A stretch of DNA of 64,000 bases from Capronia americana (lineage: Eukaryota > Ascomycota > Eurotiomycetes > Chaetothyriales > Herpotrichiellaceae), in contig JADWQD010000012.1 in assembly GCA_016110215.1 (NCBI GenBank), forward strand, positions 1,116,001-1,180,000. Direction: 5' to 3'. Below, piece by piece: positions 20,911 through 32,152 of the stretch (its first letter is position 1; each line of letters opens with the position of its first letter). Made by a program: the position numbers and the translations under genes. Below the pieces are notes generated by a model. The model was not told where the DNA came from, did not search any database, and saw nothing but the letters and a program-made list of their open reading frames with translations.

Positions 20911-21732
20911 GGTTGCAGCGGGTCAGGCAAGCGCCTGGGTAGACAGTCGTGGTCCGTCACAAAGATTGGGGCAGGTCGGACCCCAAGCGAGAGAAAGGTG
21001 TAATAGTTGAAGGAGATCCTAACCTAGATCCCTGGAGACTTATCCCACTCTTGACTTCTGAGGACAGCCGCACGTAGAAGTATTCAGCGAGTCTCGGACT
21101 GCGGGGTAACGTCGAGGCTGACAGCGGTTGAGAAGTCGATTTGCAGGAGACCGCAGTCGAGGCAGGGCACGAGGACAGCGAAGGAGGTCCGTTGGCAAAA
21201 GTCAGGCGCAACTCGAGAGGCAGAGAGCAGGAATCACTGGTGAAAAAGGAGTGCGGGCTGCAGCTGTATCGTGCAGGATTGTGCCAGAGCGTTGGGGGCT
21301 GTATTCGTGGCTGAGCATGCGAAACTCAGGTGGGGAAACGAGCATCGATTCAGCTCGGCGGCAGGGCTGAACCACGATCCACTCGGCCAAGCGTCAGAGC
21401 CCTGTACGAGCTGCATGGGATTTACACCCAGTCGTGCAACACTGCCGTCTCAAGGACAGTCCTGCGACACAGTCGTTTTGAAATAACAGTGCTCAATAGC
21501 TGTTGTCATTCTCAATTATCTCTGTGCGATACACAGGCAGATGAAGCCCCTGCCTGGGGCGGGCGGAGTCTCTGCCAAGCTTTTCACGTGATATTTTCAC
21601 GTGACCTCCGCCAAGAAAATGGATAGGGATACGGCTAGCACAGTATATACACAGAATGCTCTCAACACCTCTGAGACCTCCCATTTCTCTCGAAACTCTC
21701 TCACAATGATGCTCCCGCTGACGCGCACGTCA
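20911..21732. other. Promoter-containing intergenic region upstream of CaM kinase
   Basis: The 822 bp between the complex I stop and the kinase start must carry the kinase promoter and leader. It contains a direct repeat of an E-box (separate entry). No other gene is supported. Confidence 0.5.
21581..21604 (-). promoter_or_regulatory. Direct repeat of E-box TTTTCACGTGA
   Basis: An 11-bp element TTTTCACGTGA occurs at 21581-21591 and again, identical, at 21594-21604, separated by 2 bp. The CACGTG core is bound by bHLH factors such as Cbf1/CpcA-independent E-box proteins in fungi. It lies about 670 bp upstream of the CaM kinase ATG. Function is inferred. Confidence 0.45.
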
Positions 21733-23277
21733 CTACCTATCCACCTCGCCGAAGACTAAATCCATAGTACCAATAATGGCGACGGCGTCGGCGAGAAGGT
21801 GGCCACGGCTGATTTGGTCGAAACAGCTCAAATGTGCGAACCCAGGGGCACGAACATGGCACCGGTACGGACGTTCACTCCCGTCACTGACAAGGTAGAC
21901 GCCCATCTCGCCCTTGGGAGCTTCAATGGCAGTGTAGGTGTCCCCGGGGGGCACCGTGTATCCCTTGGTGTAGAGCAAGAAATGATGGATCAGAGCTTCC
22001 ATGTTCTCCTTCATGGCGGCTCGAGGCGGTGGTGCGATCTTGTAGTCTTCCACCTTGACGGGGCCAGGAGGCATCTTGTTCAAGCACTGGTGGATGATTC
22101 GCAATGACTGTCGAAACTCTTCCATTCTGCAGAGGTACCGGTCGTAGCAATCGCCATTCTGGCCCACCGGTACGTCGAACTCAACCTTGTCGTAGGCGTC
22201 ATACGGTTGGCTCTTTCGAATGTCCCACGGCACACCAGAGCCCCTTAGCATGACACCCGAGAAGCCGTAGTTGAGGGCATCCGCAGCAGAGACGACACCG
22301 ACACCTTTGGTTCGGCCAATCCAGATTCGGTTATCGGTGAGAAGTTCCTCGGTCTCATCGATGCGGTCACCGAATTGAGTGGCCCAAGCATAAATGTCGT
22401 CGAGCAGTCCGAGGGGAATGTCTTGCTTGACGCCACCAGGACGGACATACGCAGCATGCAGTCGTGCGCCAGAGACACGCTCGTAAAATTCCTATCAAGT
22501 ATCAGAATGTATTTCTTGCCGAGACGCTTCAATACTCACCATTAGCTTTTCTCGTTCCTCAAAGCCCCACAAGAACGGGGTCAGAGCACCAACGTCCATG
22601 GCGTGCGACAGAATTGACATAAGATGGTTCAGAATTCTGGTGATCTCGCCAAACATGGTTCGAATCCACTTGGCTCGCTCAGGGATGTCGATATTGAGCA
22701 GTTTCTCGACGGCCAGTGAAAAGACTTGCTCATTGGTCATCATGGACACATAGTCGAATCGGTCGAAGTAGGGCAGCGCCTGGAGATATGTCTTGTACTC
22801 AATCAACTTTTCCGTTCCACGGTGCAGCAATCCAACGTGAGGATCCGCCCGGAGAATTTCCTCGCCATTGAGCTCGAGAATGAGACGTAGCACGCCGTGT
22901 GCAGCGGGATGTTGTGGGCCAAAGTTGACGGTATAATGCCGAATCTTTCTTGTTTCATAGTCATCGCCCAGGTTTTCGTCGGGGGTCTTGTTCACGTATT
23001 CGGTTCTCTCTTGGTTTACGTGCTTGGTGAAAGTCGAATCGGTCGGGCTGATGGTCGTGGTTAAGGGCCCGCCCGCGGTTTCTGGATTCGGCGTAGGATT
23101 TGGGCTTGTGTGGGTAGGCCCTCCCTGCCTTCGAGATGGCGTGCCACAGATAGCGCGAGTCAGGAAAGGAGTATGTCTCTGTCTCGATTGAAGTTGGAAG
23201 CTAGGTCTGAGGCAAAGTCGTTTGGCCGAGTGCGAGTGCCGGCTCGCGACTCGTGCGAAAGAGGCGGCCATTGTCAT
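21733..23277 (-). CDS. nuo-49: NADH:ubiquinone oxidoreductase 49 kDa subunit (complex I)
   Basis: Two exons, 23277-22540 and 22491-21733 (48-nt intron), join as REKLM/EFYERVSGARLHAAY; the product is 498 aa. An Arg/Ser-rich presequence (ARVASRHSHSAKRLCLRP) is followed by the mature chain with NFGPQHPAAHGVLR, VGLLHRGTEKLIEYK, YFDRFDYVSMM, INRLNHL-like TRILNHLMSI, GALTPFLWGFEEREK, YVRPGG, LLTDNRIWIGRT, SGVMLRGSGVPWDIRK and a C-terminal DLVFGEVDR. These are the signatures of NDUFS2/NuoD, which lines the quinone-binding site of the matrix arm of complex I. The length fits fungal orthologues. It shares a 240-bp upstream region with the RPAC1 gene. Confidence 0.96.
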
Positions 23278-23517
23278 GCTTGTCTAGGCGGCCACGAGGC
23301 CACGAGGAGGGAAGCGATGGTTGTGTCGAGCTAATGCCTCGAAGTCGGCGGCATCAAATCGCTGGAGACAAAGCGGAGGATGGCGATTCAAAAGGCTGAT
23401 GACAGCTTCACATTAGCGGGCCAATCATTGGAGGGACGTGGGCCGGACTATAGCCGAGAATAATTAATAGTTTGCGTTCATTTTCGCATGCATTGCAGTC
23501 TTGAGACCAACCTCTCC
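23278..23517. promoter_or_regulatory. Bidirectional promoter nuo-49 / RPAC1 with inverted CCAAT boxes
   Basis: Only 240 bp separate the two divergent ATGs. At 23421-23431 an 11-bp palindrome CCAATCATTGG presents a CCAAT box on each strand. The HAP/CBF complex binds CCAAT and controls respiratory genes in fungi, which suits the complex I gene; whether it also serves RPAC1 is inferred. Confidence 0.55.
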
Positions 23518-24699
23518 ATGGCGCCAATAAAGCCCTCACAAGACAGCCTCGACAGGCGGAAGGTATGTCGCATGATTCCCGTGGTCAACATGGTGTACTG
23601 AATTTCCTAGCTTGTGGGCATCAACGCCGAAACTGTCACCAACATCACCTCGACCGATTTCCCCGGCCACCATGCGGGCGAGGACAATTCCTGGTCCCTC
23701 GAGAAATTCAGGCAGAGCCTCAAGATCGTGTTTCACCAAAACCAGAAATATGAAGCGACATTCTCCCTCGTCGGCGTCGACGCCTCCATCGCCAACGCCT
23801 TCCGCCGCATCCTCCTCGCCGAAGTCCCCACCCTAGCGATCGAAAAAGTCTACGTCGAGAACAACACCTCCGTCATTGCGGACGAAGTCCTCGCCCACCG
23901 ATTGGGTCTCGTCCCACTCACCGGAAACCTAGAGGGCCTGAAGAACCTCACGCCTTTCGTCCAGTCAGACGGTGAACCCGTGGCCGACGTCACGGAGCTC
24001 ACTGAAAACAACACCATCGTCCTCAGAATGAAGGTGAAATGCGAGCGCAATCCCAACGCCGACAAGGATGCAACCGAGCCAGAGGACAAATACATCAACA
24101 GCAACGTGTATTCGCGGCACTTTGAATTCTTGCCGCAAGCGAAGCAGGCGATCACTTTTGCTGAAGAGCTAATCCAAGCGGTCAGTCCGGATATCTTGAT
24201 CGCAAAGCTTCGCCCCGGCCAGGAGATCGACTTGACTATGCATGCGCAAATGGGCAAAGGAGGAGATCACGCGAAGTTCTCACCCGTCGCGACTGCGACC
24301 TACCGACTACTCCCAACCATCACGATTACGGAACCGATCCTGGGCGCCGACGCCATCAAGTTCCAGCAATGCTTCCCGGACGGGGTCATCAGACTCGAAC
24401 GAGTAACTCCCTCCGAGGCAGTAGGTAAGGCGGAAGTGAACAGCGAGGCCTACCGGGACCGCGAGGGCGACGAGAAAGCCGTGGTTGCAGATGTCATGCG
24501 CGACACGGTCTCAAGAGAATGTCTACGACACGACGAATTCAAAGGGAAGGTCAAGCTGGGGAGGGTGCAAGACCACTTCATCTTCAACGTGGAAAGCACG
24601 GGACAGTTTCCTAGTGATGACTTGTTCCTCCAGAGTGTCGATATTCTGAAGAAGAAGGCCAAGAGGCTATTAAAAGCGCTGGATGAGATTGAGAAATGA
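23518..24699 (+). CDS. RPC40: RNA polymerases I and III subunit RPAC1 (AC40)
   Basis: Two exons, 23518-23562 and 23611-24699 (48-nt intron), join as SLDRRK/LVGINAETV; the product is 377 aa. The alpha-like D-domain is clear: FRQSLKIVFHQ, ATFSLVGVDASIANAFRRIL (alpha motif), AEVPTLAIEKVYVENNTSV, ADEVLAHRLGLVPL and a C-terminal GQFPSDDLFLQSVDILKKKA. The size and the long insert match AC40, which pairs with AC19 in polymerases I and III, rather than the shorter Rpb3 of polymerase II. Its 15-codon first exon is recovered by homology; the second exon alone lacks a good ATG. Confidence 0.95.
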
Positions 24700-24944
24700 G
24701 CAGTTCTTTGGACCATGTGCCATGAGATACGAGTGAGTGGATGGAACCGGGCGTCCTCGTGCATTGCAAGGCGTTTAGCAAGGGCTTCCAAGGTAGATAC
24801 CACGATTGCAAGATCAAAAAGTGCCATGACTTTTACTCTATAGCCGATGCCGTCTGCGCGCGCACACAGGTCTATGCAAGTGTCATTCCTCGTCAGTCTG
24901 GGCTCGTCAGTCGTGCGCTCCGCCTCCGTCGTGAGCATGCGTCT

Positions 24945-26302
24945 TCACTTCTTGTACACCAGTCGGAACTTGAAACTGATCGTGAACGCCGCATCACTGA
25001 CACCCACTTCCTCCCCGTCACTGACCAGCTCCCTCATCTTCTTCCGCAGATTCGGGCGCGTCTGCTCCTCCAGACTCTTCGGGGCTTGTACATACAACGT
25101 CTTCGCCTCGGTACGGATACTTGGCTTCTTCAACTGGGCCTCGGCCCTCTCCGCTAGACTTGCCAGGAATTCCTCCAACGTCCACTCTGGATCGATGGTA
25201 ACTGACTGAGCCAGGTTGCCGCACACGGGACAGTCGTCCTTCTTCTCCGCCGCGAAGGTGTACGTATATAGACCGCCTTCGTTCGAGTCGCCCGTGTACA
25301 TCATGTAGTTGTCCAGAAAGGGGGCGCAGGAGGTGGCGATTTTGAGGGCTTCGTTACAGCATGATGCGGCGATGATGGCGTTCGTGCTCGCTATGGCCGG
25401 GATGATGTTCTTGACCACGCCCTGAGTCATCGAGTAAGTGACGCCGGGGATGTTGAATTCTTGTGCACGTTTCAGAGCCGTACGGTACAGCCAGGAGATG
25501 TGTTCGGGGTTGTCCGTGTCGAGGGTATCGTCTTTGCGGTGTTCTTCCCAGGCAACAATGTGGGCCCATTCGATACAGTGCTGAGGCTGACGAGGGATGG
25601 TGGCGAGGGTACACAGCGGTACGGCAGCTCGTGGAGCGTGCATTGATAACTGACACTCAATGCAGGATGTGAGACTGGGGAGGATGACTCTAGCTTGGCC
25701 TTTGAAACCCTCTGTTCCGCCATCAATGAGTGGTTTGAGGGATTCGGGGTTCTCCATGTCGACCATGTCGACCAATGTGGCGTTGATCCATCTCCGTGCT
25801 TCAATGCTGTCGAGGCCGCAGATGACGAGCTTGAATTGCATGTAATATTCTTCGTCTTTGTCCTGGATCTTACCGTTGTAGGGCGTAATTTTGACCCCGG
25901 GCACACGTCTCTCGACAAAAGCGGCGGCAACTTCAGCCTTGGATTTGCCGACGTCAGACTGGCGGAAGAGGAATTGTCGATTGAGATTTGAAACGTCGAT
26001 GGTGTCCATATCGATGACGTGGATATCCTTGAAGCCTGACATGGCTAGGTTCTTGAGGATCTCACATCCTAGACCCCCGGCCCCGATGACCAGGACGCGC
26101 GAAGACTCCAGCGCATCGATGGTCTCTTGTCCAGGGACGAACTCCTCGCCGGCGTAAGGTGATGTTGTTGACAATATGCGGTCAATGTATGTCCTTCGTA
26201 GAAGTTAGGTTCAGTCCCCTTTACCAGCCTTCGGTCTTACCATCGTTCTCGGGGAGGCGTAGGTATGCCATTGGTGAGGAGAGATGAGATCGGTATCGCC
26301 AT
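24945..26302 (-). CDS. UBA3: NEDD8-activating enzyme E1 catalytic subunit Uba3
   Basis: Two exons, 26302-26241 and 26193-24945, join as PPRERW/TYIDRILSTTSPYAG; the product is 436 aa. The ThiF/E1 fold has the ATP-binding GAGGLGCEILKNLA (58-63 for the glycine motif), the IHVIDMDTIDVSNLNRQF signature, the crossover region and the catalytic cysteine in PLCTLATIPRQPQHCIEW (Cys215). The tail has a CPVCG Zn-binding pair and a C-terminal ubiquitin-fold region. Uba3 with Ula1 activates NEDD8/Rub1 for cullin modification. The 47-nt intron was placed because an alternative reading of the first exon gives an implausible junction. The start at 26300-26302 is the first in-frame ATG after a stop. Confidence 0.92.
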
Positions 26303-26932
26303 CTCGCTGACCTGCGGTCACCACCCCTATTGCACCACCAGCCGCTCGGGTATTCTATTGCATTGATCTGACAGGATCGTTGTTTGAGCTCGTTGTAGGA
26401 GTCAAGCCCCATGGGACGAAGAAGAGCAATGATGTTTTGTTGATGGAAACCTGGACGCACTTCAGGAGCGACCCGCCCAGACCGCGCCGCTTTTACGGTT
26501 CTACCCTCACTCCTCTCCAATGAATCTTGCCTGTCCCAGAAGTGCTACACATCAATTAATCGAGCACGATGGGATGTCCCAGCAGGAGGATCCCATCCAT
26601 AAAGCCGAGAAGAGATTCTCATAAATTCCTACTCATCCCCGGGCCCGCATCCGTTAGTTATTCTATTACCGATCGCTGGCTACGGAGGAGTCCGGGAATC
26701 ACCCTTCTTCTTGTCCTGCCCGACCCGCTCATTTTTGTCATTGTCCGCGACTGTGAGGTTTGTCGTGCTATGGAGTCCGTGAGGCCAAGTGCAAGATCCG
26801 GTATTTAGAACACGAACAGAGCGCGTCTGACGTCTGACGGCCTGATGTAAGGACGAGCTTCGAACAAAATCCAACAACTTTTGAATGGTCCCCAGCTAAA
26901 CCTGTGACTATGGTCAAAAGTGCATAGCCACC
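26303..26932. other. Intergenic region UBA3 / SDR 2
   Basis: The 630 bp hold the UBA3 promoter and the 3' end of the next minus-strand gene. No supported gene. Confidence 0.45.
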
Positions 26933-27895
26933 TTACTTCGTCTGATCATCGTGATCCGTACTGCGTATGACGTCTTTCCAATCGTCCAAAAGCTTCAGCG
27001 TCTCTTCGCACTTGGCTTTTACATCATCGAAGCAATCAATGCCAAGAGGAAGCCGGAACGGGACCTCGCGACCTTGTGCAACGCCTTCCCGGCGGACGAG
27101 GTCGACAACGATCTCCACCAATTTCACCGGATCTCCTGGTTGGCTTTGATCCTCTCTTGCCAAACCCTCAAGACGCGCTTGGTTAGATTCTGCGTAGTCG
27201 GCAACTTTGGTCGGCGCGGCTTTCATGTTTTGGCTGGAGAGGAGTAGGGTGCGAAAGCGGCCTGGCTCGATGAGGAGTGTTCTGATGCCCAAATGGGAAG
27301 TCTCGTGGTGAAGGCTTTCGACAATCCCTTTTGCAAATCAGCGTGCACTCATGCCGGGCGGAAGAGAGAGTGCCGACCTTCAAGAGCATGTTTCGATCCC
27401 GCGTAGGCACCACAGCCTGGATGTCCTATCCAACCCGAAAGCGAGCCGATGAATACCACTGTCCCTGAACGTCGCTGTCGAAAATGAGGTAGTAGAGAGC
27501 GTGTCACTTTGATAGTTCCGAAGACATTGGTGGCAAATTGGGCTTGAAAGTCATCAACGCTACTTCCAGGTCAGTTGCAAGGGCCAGTAGTGTTCGGGTC
27601 CGACATACTCCAAGTCTTCCCACGTCCCAATGGCAATATAAGCGGCGTTGTTCACCAACACGTCGATGCGACCATAGATGCTGACCGCATTGGCGACCGT
27701 ATCCTCGATGTTTTGCTGGCTGTCGGTGATATCAAGCTGAAGAATAACCGCTCCAGCCTTCTCGAAGTGCTTGATCTTTTCCAGATTTCGAGCTGTCGCA
27801 ATGACTTTGTCTCCACGAGCGAGGATGCTGTGCACGAAGCACTCTCCGAAGCCGCCTGGAGAGCAACCAGTTACAAGCCAGATGAAGGAAGACAT
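26933..27895 (-). CDS. Short-chain dehydrogenase/reductase, fungal retinol-DH-like
   Basis: Three exons, 27895-27609, 27562-27378 and 27327-26933, give 288 aa. Junctions read TWEDLD/SVDDFQAQF and HALEG/IVESLHHE, with introns of 46 and 50 nt. The cofactor motif is a variant, TGCSPGGFGE, followed by ATARNLEKIKHFEKAG, LDITDSQQNI, VNNAAY (NNAG variant), catalytic Ser in FIGSLSGW and YAGSK (YxxxK). The next helix ends in PGRFRTLLL, typical of the large fungal family of NAD(P)-dependent oxidoreductases often found in secondary metabolism or detoxification. Substrate is unknown. It is divergent from TEL2. Confidence 0.87.
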
Positions 27896-28434
27896 CGTCA
27901 AAGAAGATGGGCTGGATTCAAGAGGACTTGACTCTTTTCGTCCGCTTCACTCAGTCCTCGGTCGAGTTTGAGCCGTCTTTTATACATCAGTGATATCCTA
28001 CAGCCCCTCACTTTTGGTCGGAACCTTCCGCGAACGACAAGACTAGCAGGCAGCCAGTATGACTCACTCAAACATCAACCCAAAGGCACAGGACGGCCAG
28101 TCTCTGGCCGAATGTGGTAGAAGCGCGTTGACTGATTGCGCCATAGTTGAGTCAATCTAATAGGAGACTCAATAGCTTGTTGTCTTTCAGAGCCGCAGTG
28201 GGGGATAAGACACGGCGTATGTACACGTCGATTGCTCAAGCAACAGGACAAGGCAGCTGTGGACGGCCCTGAAAGTTGCCAGCGAGCGGGTCAATGTCCG
28301 CTCCACGCTGATTGGCGGGGCAAATATCTTGGCGAACCGCAAGGCTCCCGCTCAGCCTCATTGTCTTTTCTCTTGGTTGCCAGAAGTCGCATCGTCGTCT
28401 GTCACCGTTGCCTCATCAGTATGGGATCAGCAAT
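27896..28434. other. Divergent intergenic region SDR 2 / TEL2
   Basis: The 539 bp between two divergent start codons is expected to be promoter DNA. I see no specific element or gene. Confidence 0.45.
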
Positions 28435-31400
28435 ATGGAGGATCTGTTCCAGCCCATCCAAACGACCCGAAAGGTCCAGACCAATATCGAGAGGTTCGAG
28501 ACATTATCCCTGAAGGATCCAACGTCCTCACTACGCCCCGCCAGTACAAAATCCAAGGTTTCGATTGTCGACCTCGGATCAGAAGGCAGTGATGGTGCAA
28601 GGCAGAACTTCTCTTCCCGACCATCACATGACTCGTCGCTAACATCGGCCTCCGCCGACTCGCGTCAGAGCAGCCACAAACGCCATCCGTCAACTGCGTT
28701 CATTCAGAAGTCATATTTGGACGAGACACCACCTGCTTCCTTACCGGACGATGCACGAGAAATCCTAAAGGGTCAGCCGGAGGTCGAAGATCTGGGTGCG
28801 GTCCTCCAATATCTCCAGTATGGCATCGCGGGCAAACATGACTTCAACATTCGCATCCCAAGCCCCAAGGCTTCTCAGATCATCAACGTACTGGTTACGG
28901 TCACTATACCAGACCTGTGGGCTCCTTTGCAGCAGAAACGATTATCGCGGAATCACGCTAATCTCAAGGCCAACTTGCTCTCGTCATTGACTAGTGTGGC
29001 GGGACTTGGTGCGCTTCTCATGCAAGTCAAGCGACTTTCCGCCACCAGCACGGGTTCACAAAATGCCTTGCTTGTTGACACGATATCCGTTCTGTCCTCG
29101 GTTCTTACCGGTACTCAGACTTTGTCCGAGTTCTTGCGCGACGCTATCGCTCTCCTTTCGGCTGAGGCACAGCGGCGAGTCTTCTGGCAGGAAGTGGTCG
29201 CTTTGTTGGCCGGTAGCAAGATCCTCTCAACCATGTCCCAGGTATTCACCGTTCACCAGGATGTTGAAGGACTGAGCGCGGCAACTAAATGGCTTGGAGA
29301 TGGGCTCGAGTACTCCAAATGGCTCGCAAAGAACATCTCGGCTGTCGCCGTCGCCACGCTGCCTACTGCGGACCCTCAGCGGACGAATATGCTTTCTCAA
29401 GTATTGAAGCGAGCTTTGAGCCTCGGATACCGTGGTAGGTTTGCCATATTTCACCAACACGAATAGAGACCAGTGCTGACTCGACTGCAGATACCCTTGT
29501 CACCGAGCTCTACACTTCCCTCCTTCTTGGAAAGCGGGCGCTATGGACGCCGATGCATAACTTGATGGAAAGCCTTCCGTCATATGACCAAAAGGCTATC
29601 TTTGACACAGTCCTCCGCGATCTAGCACGGAGATTCTTGCAAACCGGGGGCGAAGCCGTGAGAGATAAGGAGTCTTTGATGAGAAGCGCTTCTACCGTCT
29701 CGGGAGTAGCAGCGATGGTCAAGGGCCTTACGCAGAACAATGCCTTGTTGGAGGAGCATGTTGTTTACTGGTTGACGAGTACGAGTGGGGAGTATGCCGG
29801 TCTCGGTCTAGACGCTCGAAGAGCTGTCATTGCAACTCTTGCTACAAGTCAAGGTAAGCTTTCTGCATCTTCTGAACTCGCAGGACACTCACTTTCGTTA
29901 GACAAGCTTGAGCGGATTCTTGAGAAGACCACGGAGACCTTTGGGAACAAACTACAGATTCAGCACGATGCTATCCTTCAGCAGGAGTGTAAGTGAACTC
30001 TACGGGAATGCACAAACCCTTCCATTCAGTGTTTCTTGGTATGGAACCTGTGCTTACCTGTGGCCCATCTTGTAGCAACGGCCCATACGATTCTGCTTGC
30101 TGTCGGCTACCTCAACCGTTTGGACAAGAATTCTCTAAGAAGGATATCAAGCTCAGGCACTTTCATTCGTATGGTGTCTAGCCGGCTCTCCGCATCCGTT
30201 CCACGTGCTCGATTCCTGGGGATGATAGTGGCTGTAGCCGTGTCCAGGCTGGTAGATAAGCCGGACAAAGTCATGAACTTTGGCGTCGAGGAGCTGGAAT
30301 CGGAGGAGGCGCATAGGTGGTTGGACCTCGTTCAGGTTCAAGACAAGATCGGGACCATAGAGGATCTGCCAGCTACCACGCCCGAACCAGTCAAGAAGCG
30401 CACGCTGCAACAGCCCTCGAAGCCTGTCAAACGGGAACGACTGTCGGCCGCTCCCCTCCCCACGACGTCGAAGATCATCGCGATTGAAGAGCTCTCTGAC
30501 TCGGACAAGGCAGCAGGGTCGGACATTGAAGCAGAAGAAGCGGAGGAGGAGGATGCTGACCTCCGCCCGTACGCGGCGCCCGATAGCGACCCTGAAGACT
30601 CGGATGATGATCCCACCCTCGTCAACCGCAACAAACCGACTGCGCCCGTCTACATAACGTCGCTCGTCAAGCAGCTCAATGCCAGCGACGATCTACCTGC
30701 GATGGAACTGGCACTCAAAACCGCACCGTCCTTGATCCGTCGGAAAGCCAACTTTGGCGACGAATTGTCCACCAACATCCTCCAACTGGCCTCATCCCTC
30801 CTCAACCTGCAGGAGATCATGTCCATGGAGGACACTCAGCGGTTACGACTCGAGGCTCTGGTGGCCTGTCTGGCTTCGAAACCCGCAATAATCGGACCTT
30901 GGATCGCGAGCACATATTTCGAAGGTGACCTCCCTTTGTCGACCCGTTCAGCCCTATTGGCAGCCGTGGCTCTCGGAGCGAGAGAGCTCGCAGGTATCAC
31001 GGACGACCCCGAGGAGACTTCGGCCGCTCCAGGGGCAAACGAGGGACCGTTCCCATCCAAAAGACTGCCCCCTCGGCTCGAGCAAGCCTATTCCTCGACA
31101 GTGAAACCCATCGACAGCCTATCCAAGACGCTGTCCTATCGGACGCTGCAGCCCATGGCGCTCGAAGCAGCCGACAAGCTCACCGGGCCCAACATCCTCA
31201 AGGTCCGGACATTCTCGTCCCGCATGGCAGTGGCGGCCAGGACCGCGGCCAAGCAGGAATCCCGCTCGAAACGCATCCCGAAGGACCTGCACCGACTCCT
31301 CGCCGAGTCAATATACCTGCCACTGTGTTCGCGACTGACTCTCCTCCTGTCCTCACTGTCTGCCTCGCCATATCTCGCCAACTCAACCCTCGTACACCCC

Positions 31401-31850
31401 TCGCTACTCAAACTGAGCCTCCAAACGCTCACCATCCTACTAGCCACGATCGGGCCCAACGCGCTTCAGCTGCCGACCTTGACGCGGGAATCCCTCCTCC
31501 TCCTCACGGCGCTCCACACGGTCCCAACCCTGGCGCACGACCCGATCATCCTGCCGCCGATTCTCCACCTCCTCCTCACGCTGCTGGACTTGAACGTCGA
31601 AGCCGGCGCCACGGCCGAAGAACGCCTCGTCACCGACTTTGGGCCCATGGTCGCCGAACTCGTCTCCTGGGCCGCTGGCCTCGGGGAGCGTGTCTCAATC
31701 CCCGAAGTCCATGACGATCCGGGACTCGGGATGGCGATGCCATGGCCCGTCCTCGTCGCGGGGATACAGGTGAAGTGGCAGGAAGTGGGCCGCAAGTTCC
31801 AGGGCAAGATGTTCGGCTTGATGGCCAGCACGGACTTTGATTCCTTCTAG
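28435..31850 (+). CDS. TEL2: Telomere length regulation protein Tel2 (TTT complex)
   Basis: Four exons, 28435-29434, 29491-29853, 29902-29988 and 30076-31850, give 1074 aa. Junctions read LGYR/DTLVTELY, ATSQ/DKLERIL and LQQES/TAHTILLAVGY. The protein is an alpha-solenoid. The Tel2 C-terminal conserved block is unmistakable: LRPYAAPDSDPEDSDDDPTL, PVYITSLVKQLNASDD, PLVIRRK-type SLIRRKANFGDEL, then LPPRLEQAY. Upstream is a Ser/Asp-acidic linker (IEELSDSDKAAGSDIEAEE), the region that in other species is phosphorylated by CK2 to recruit R2TP. Tel2 with Tti1 and Tti2 stabilises PIKK kinases (TOR, ATM/ATR types). The ATG at 28435 begins MEDLFQPIQTTRK; the frame extends upstream without an ATG. Confidence 0.92.
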
Positions 31851-32152
31851 CTTGAGTAATGCGAGGCGAGTATTGAATAATTAATCATGCATACTCGTAC
31901 CCAGTCACTTGTTCCGGAGTCTGGAATTTAGAATCTAGAATCTCTGCTAGAACCCGCGACGATGGGCGATGGGGAATGGGCGAACGAACCTAGAAGGACA
32001 AATACCACAGTCTACATACCATCGGACGGACAACAGGACACGCAGAAAAGGTAGTGTGGAGCGCTCATCTTAAGTAGGAATTATGCAGACGACCACTTTT
32101 GAATATAAAAAGGGGGGTGTGAACTTTGAACACATCCTACACCGGCGTCTCT
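31851..32152. other. Convergent intergenic region TEL2 / GH127
   Basis: The 302 bp between facing stops is likely to be 3' UTRs. Nothing else seen. Confidence 0.45.

Noticed and set aside
26221..26520. Alternative UBA3 first exon in another frame (MAYLRLPENDGKTEGW)
   Set aside because: It would need a 31-nt intron; the chosen frame (PPRERW/TYIDRIL) uses a normal 47-nt intron with the same acceptor.
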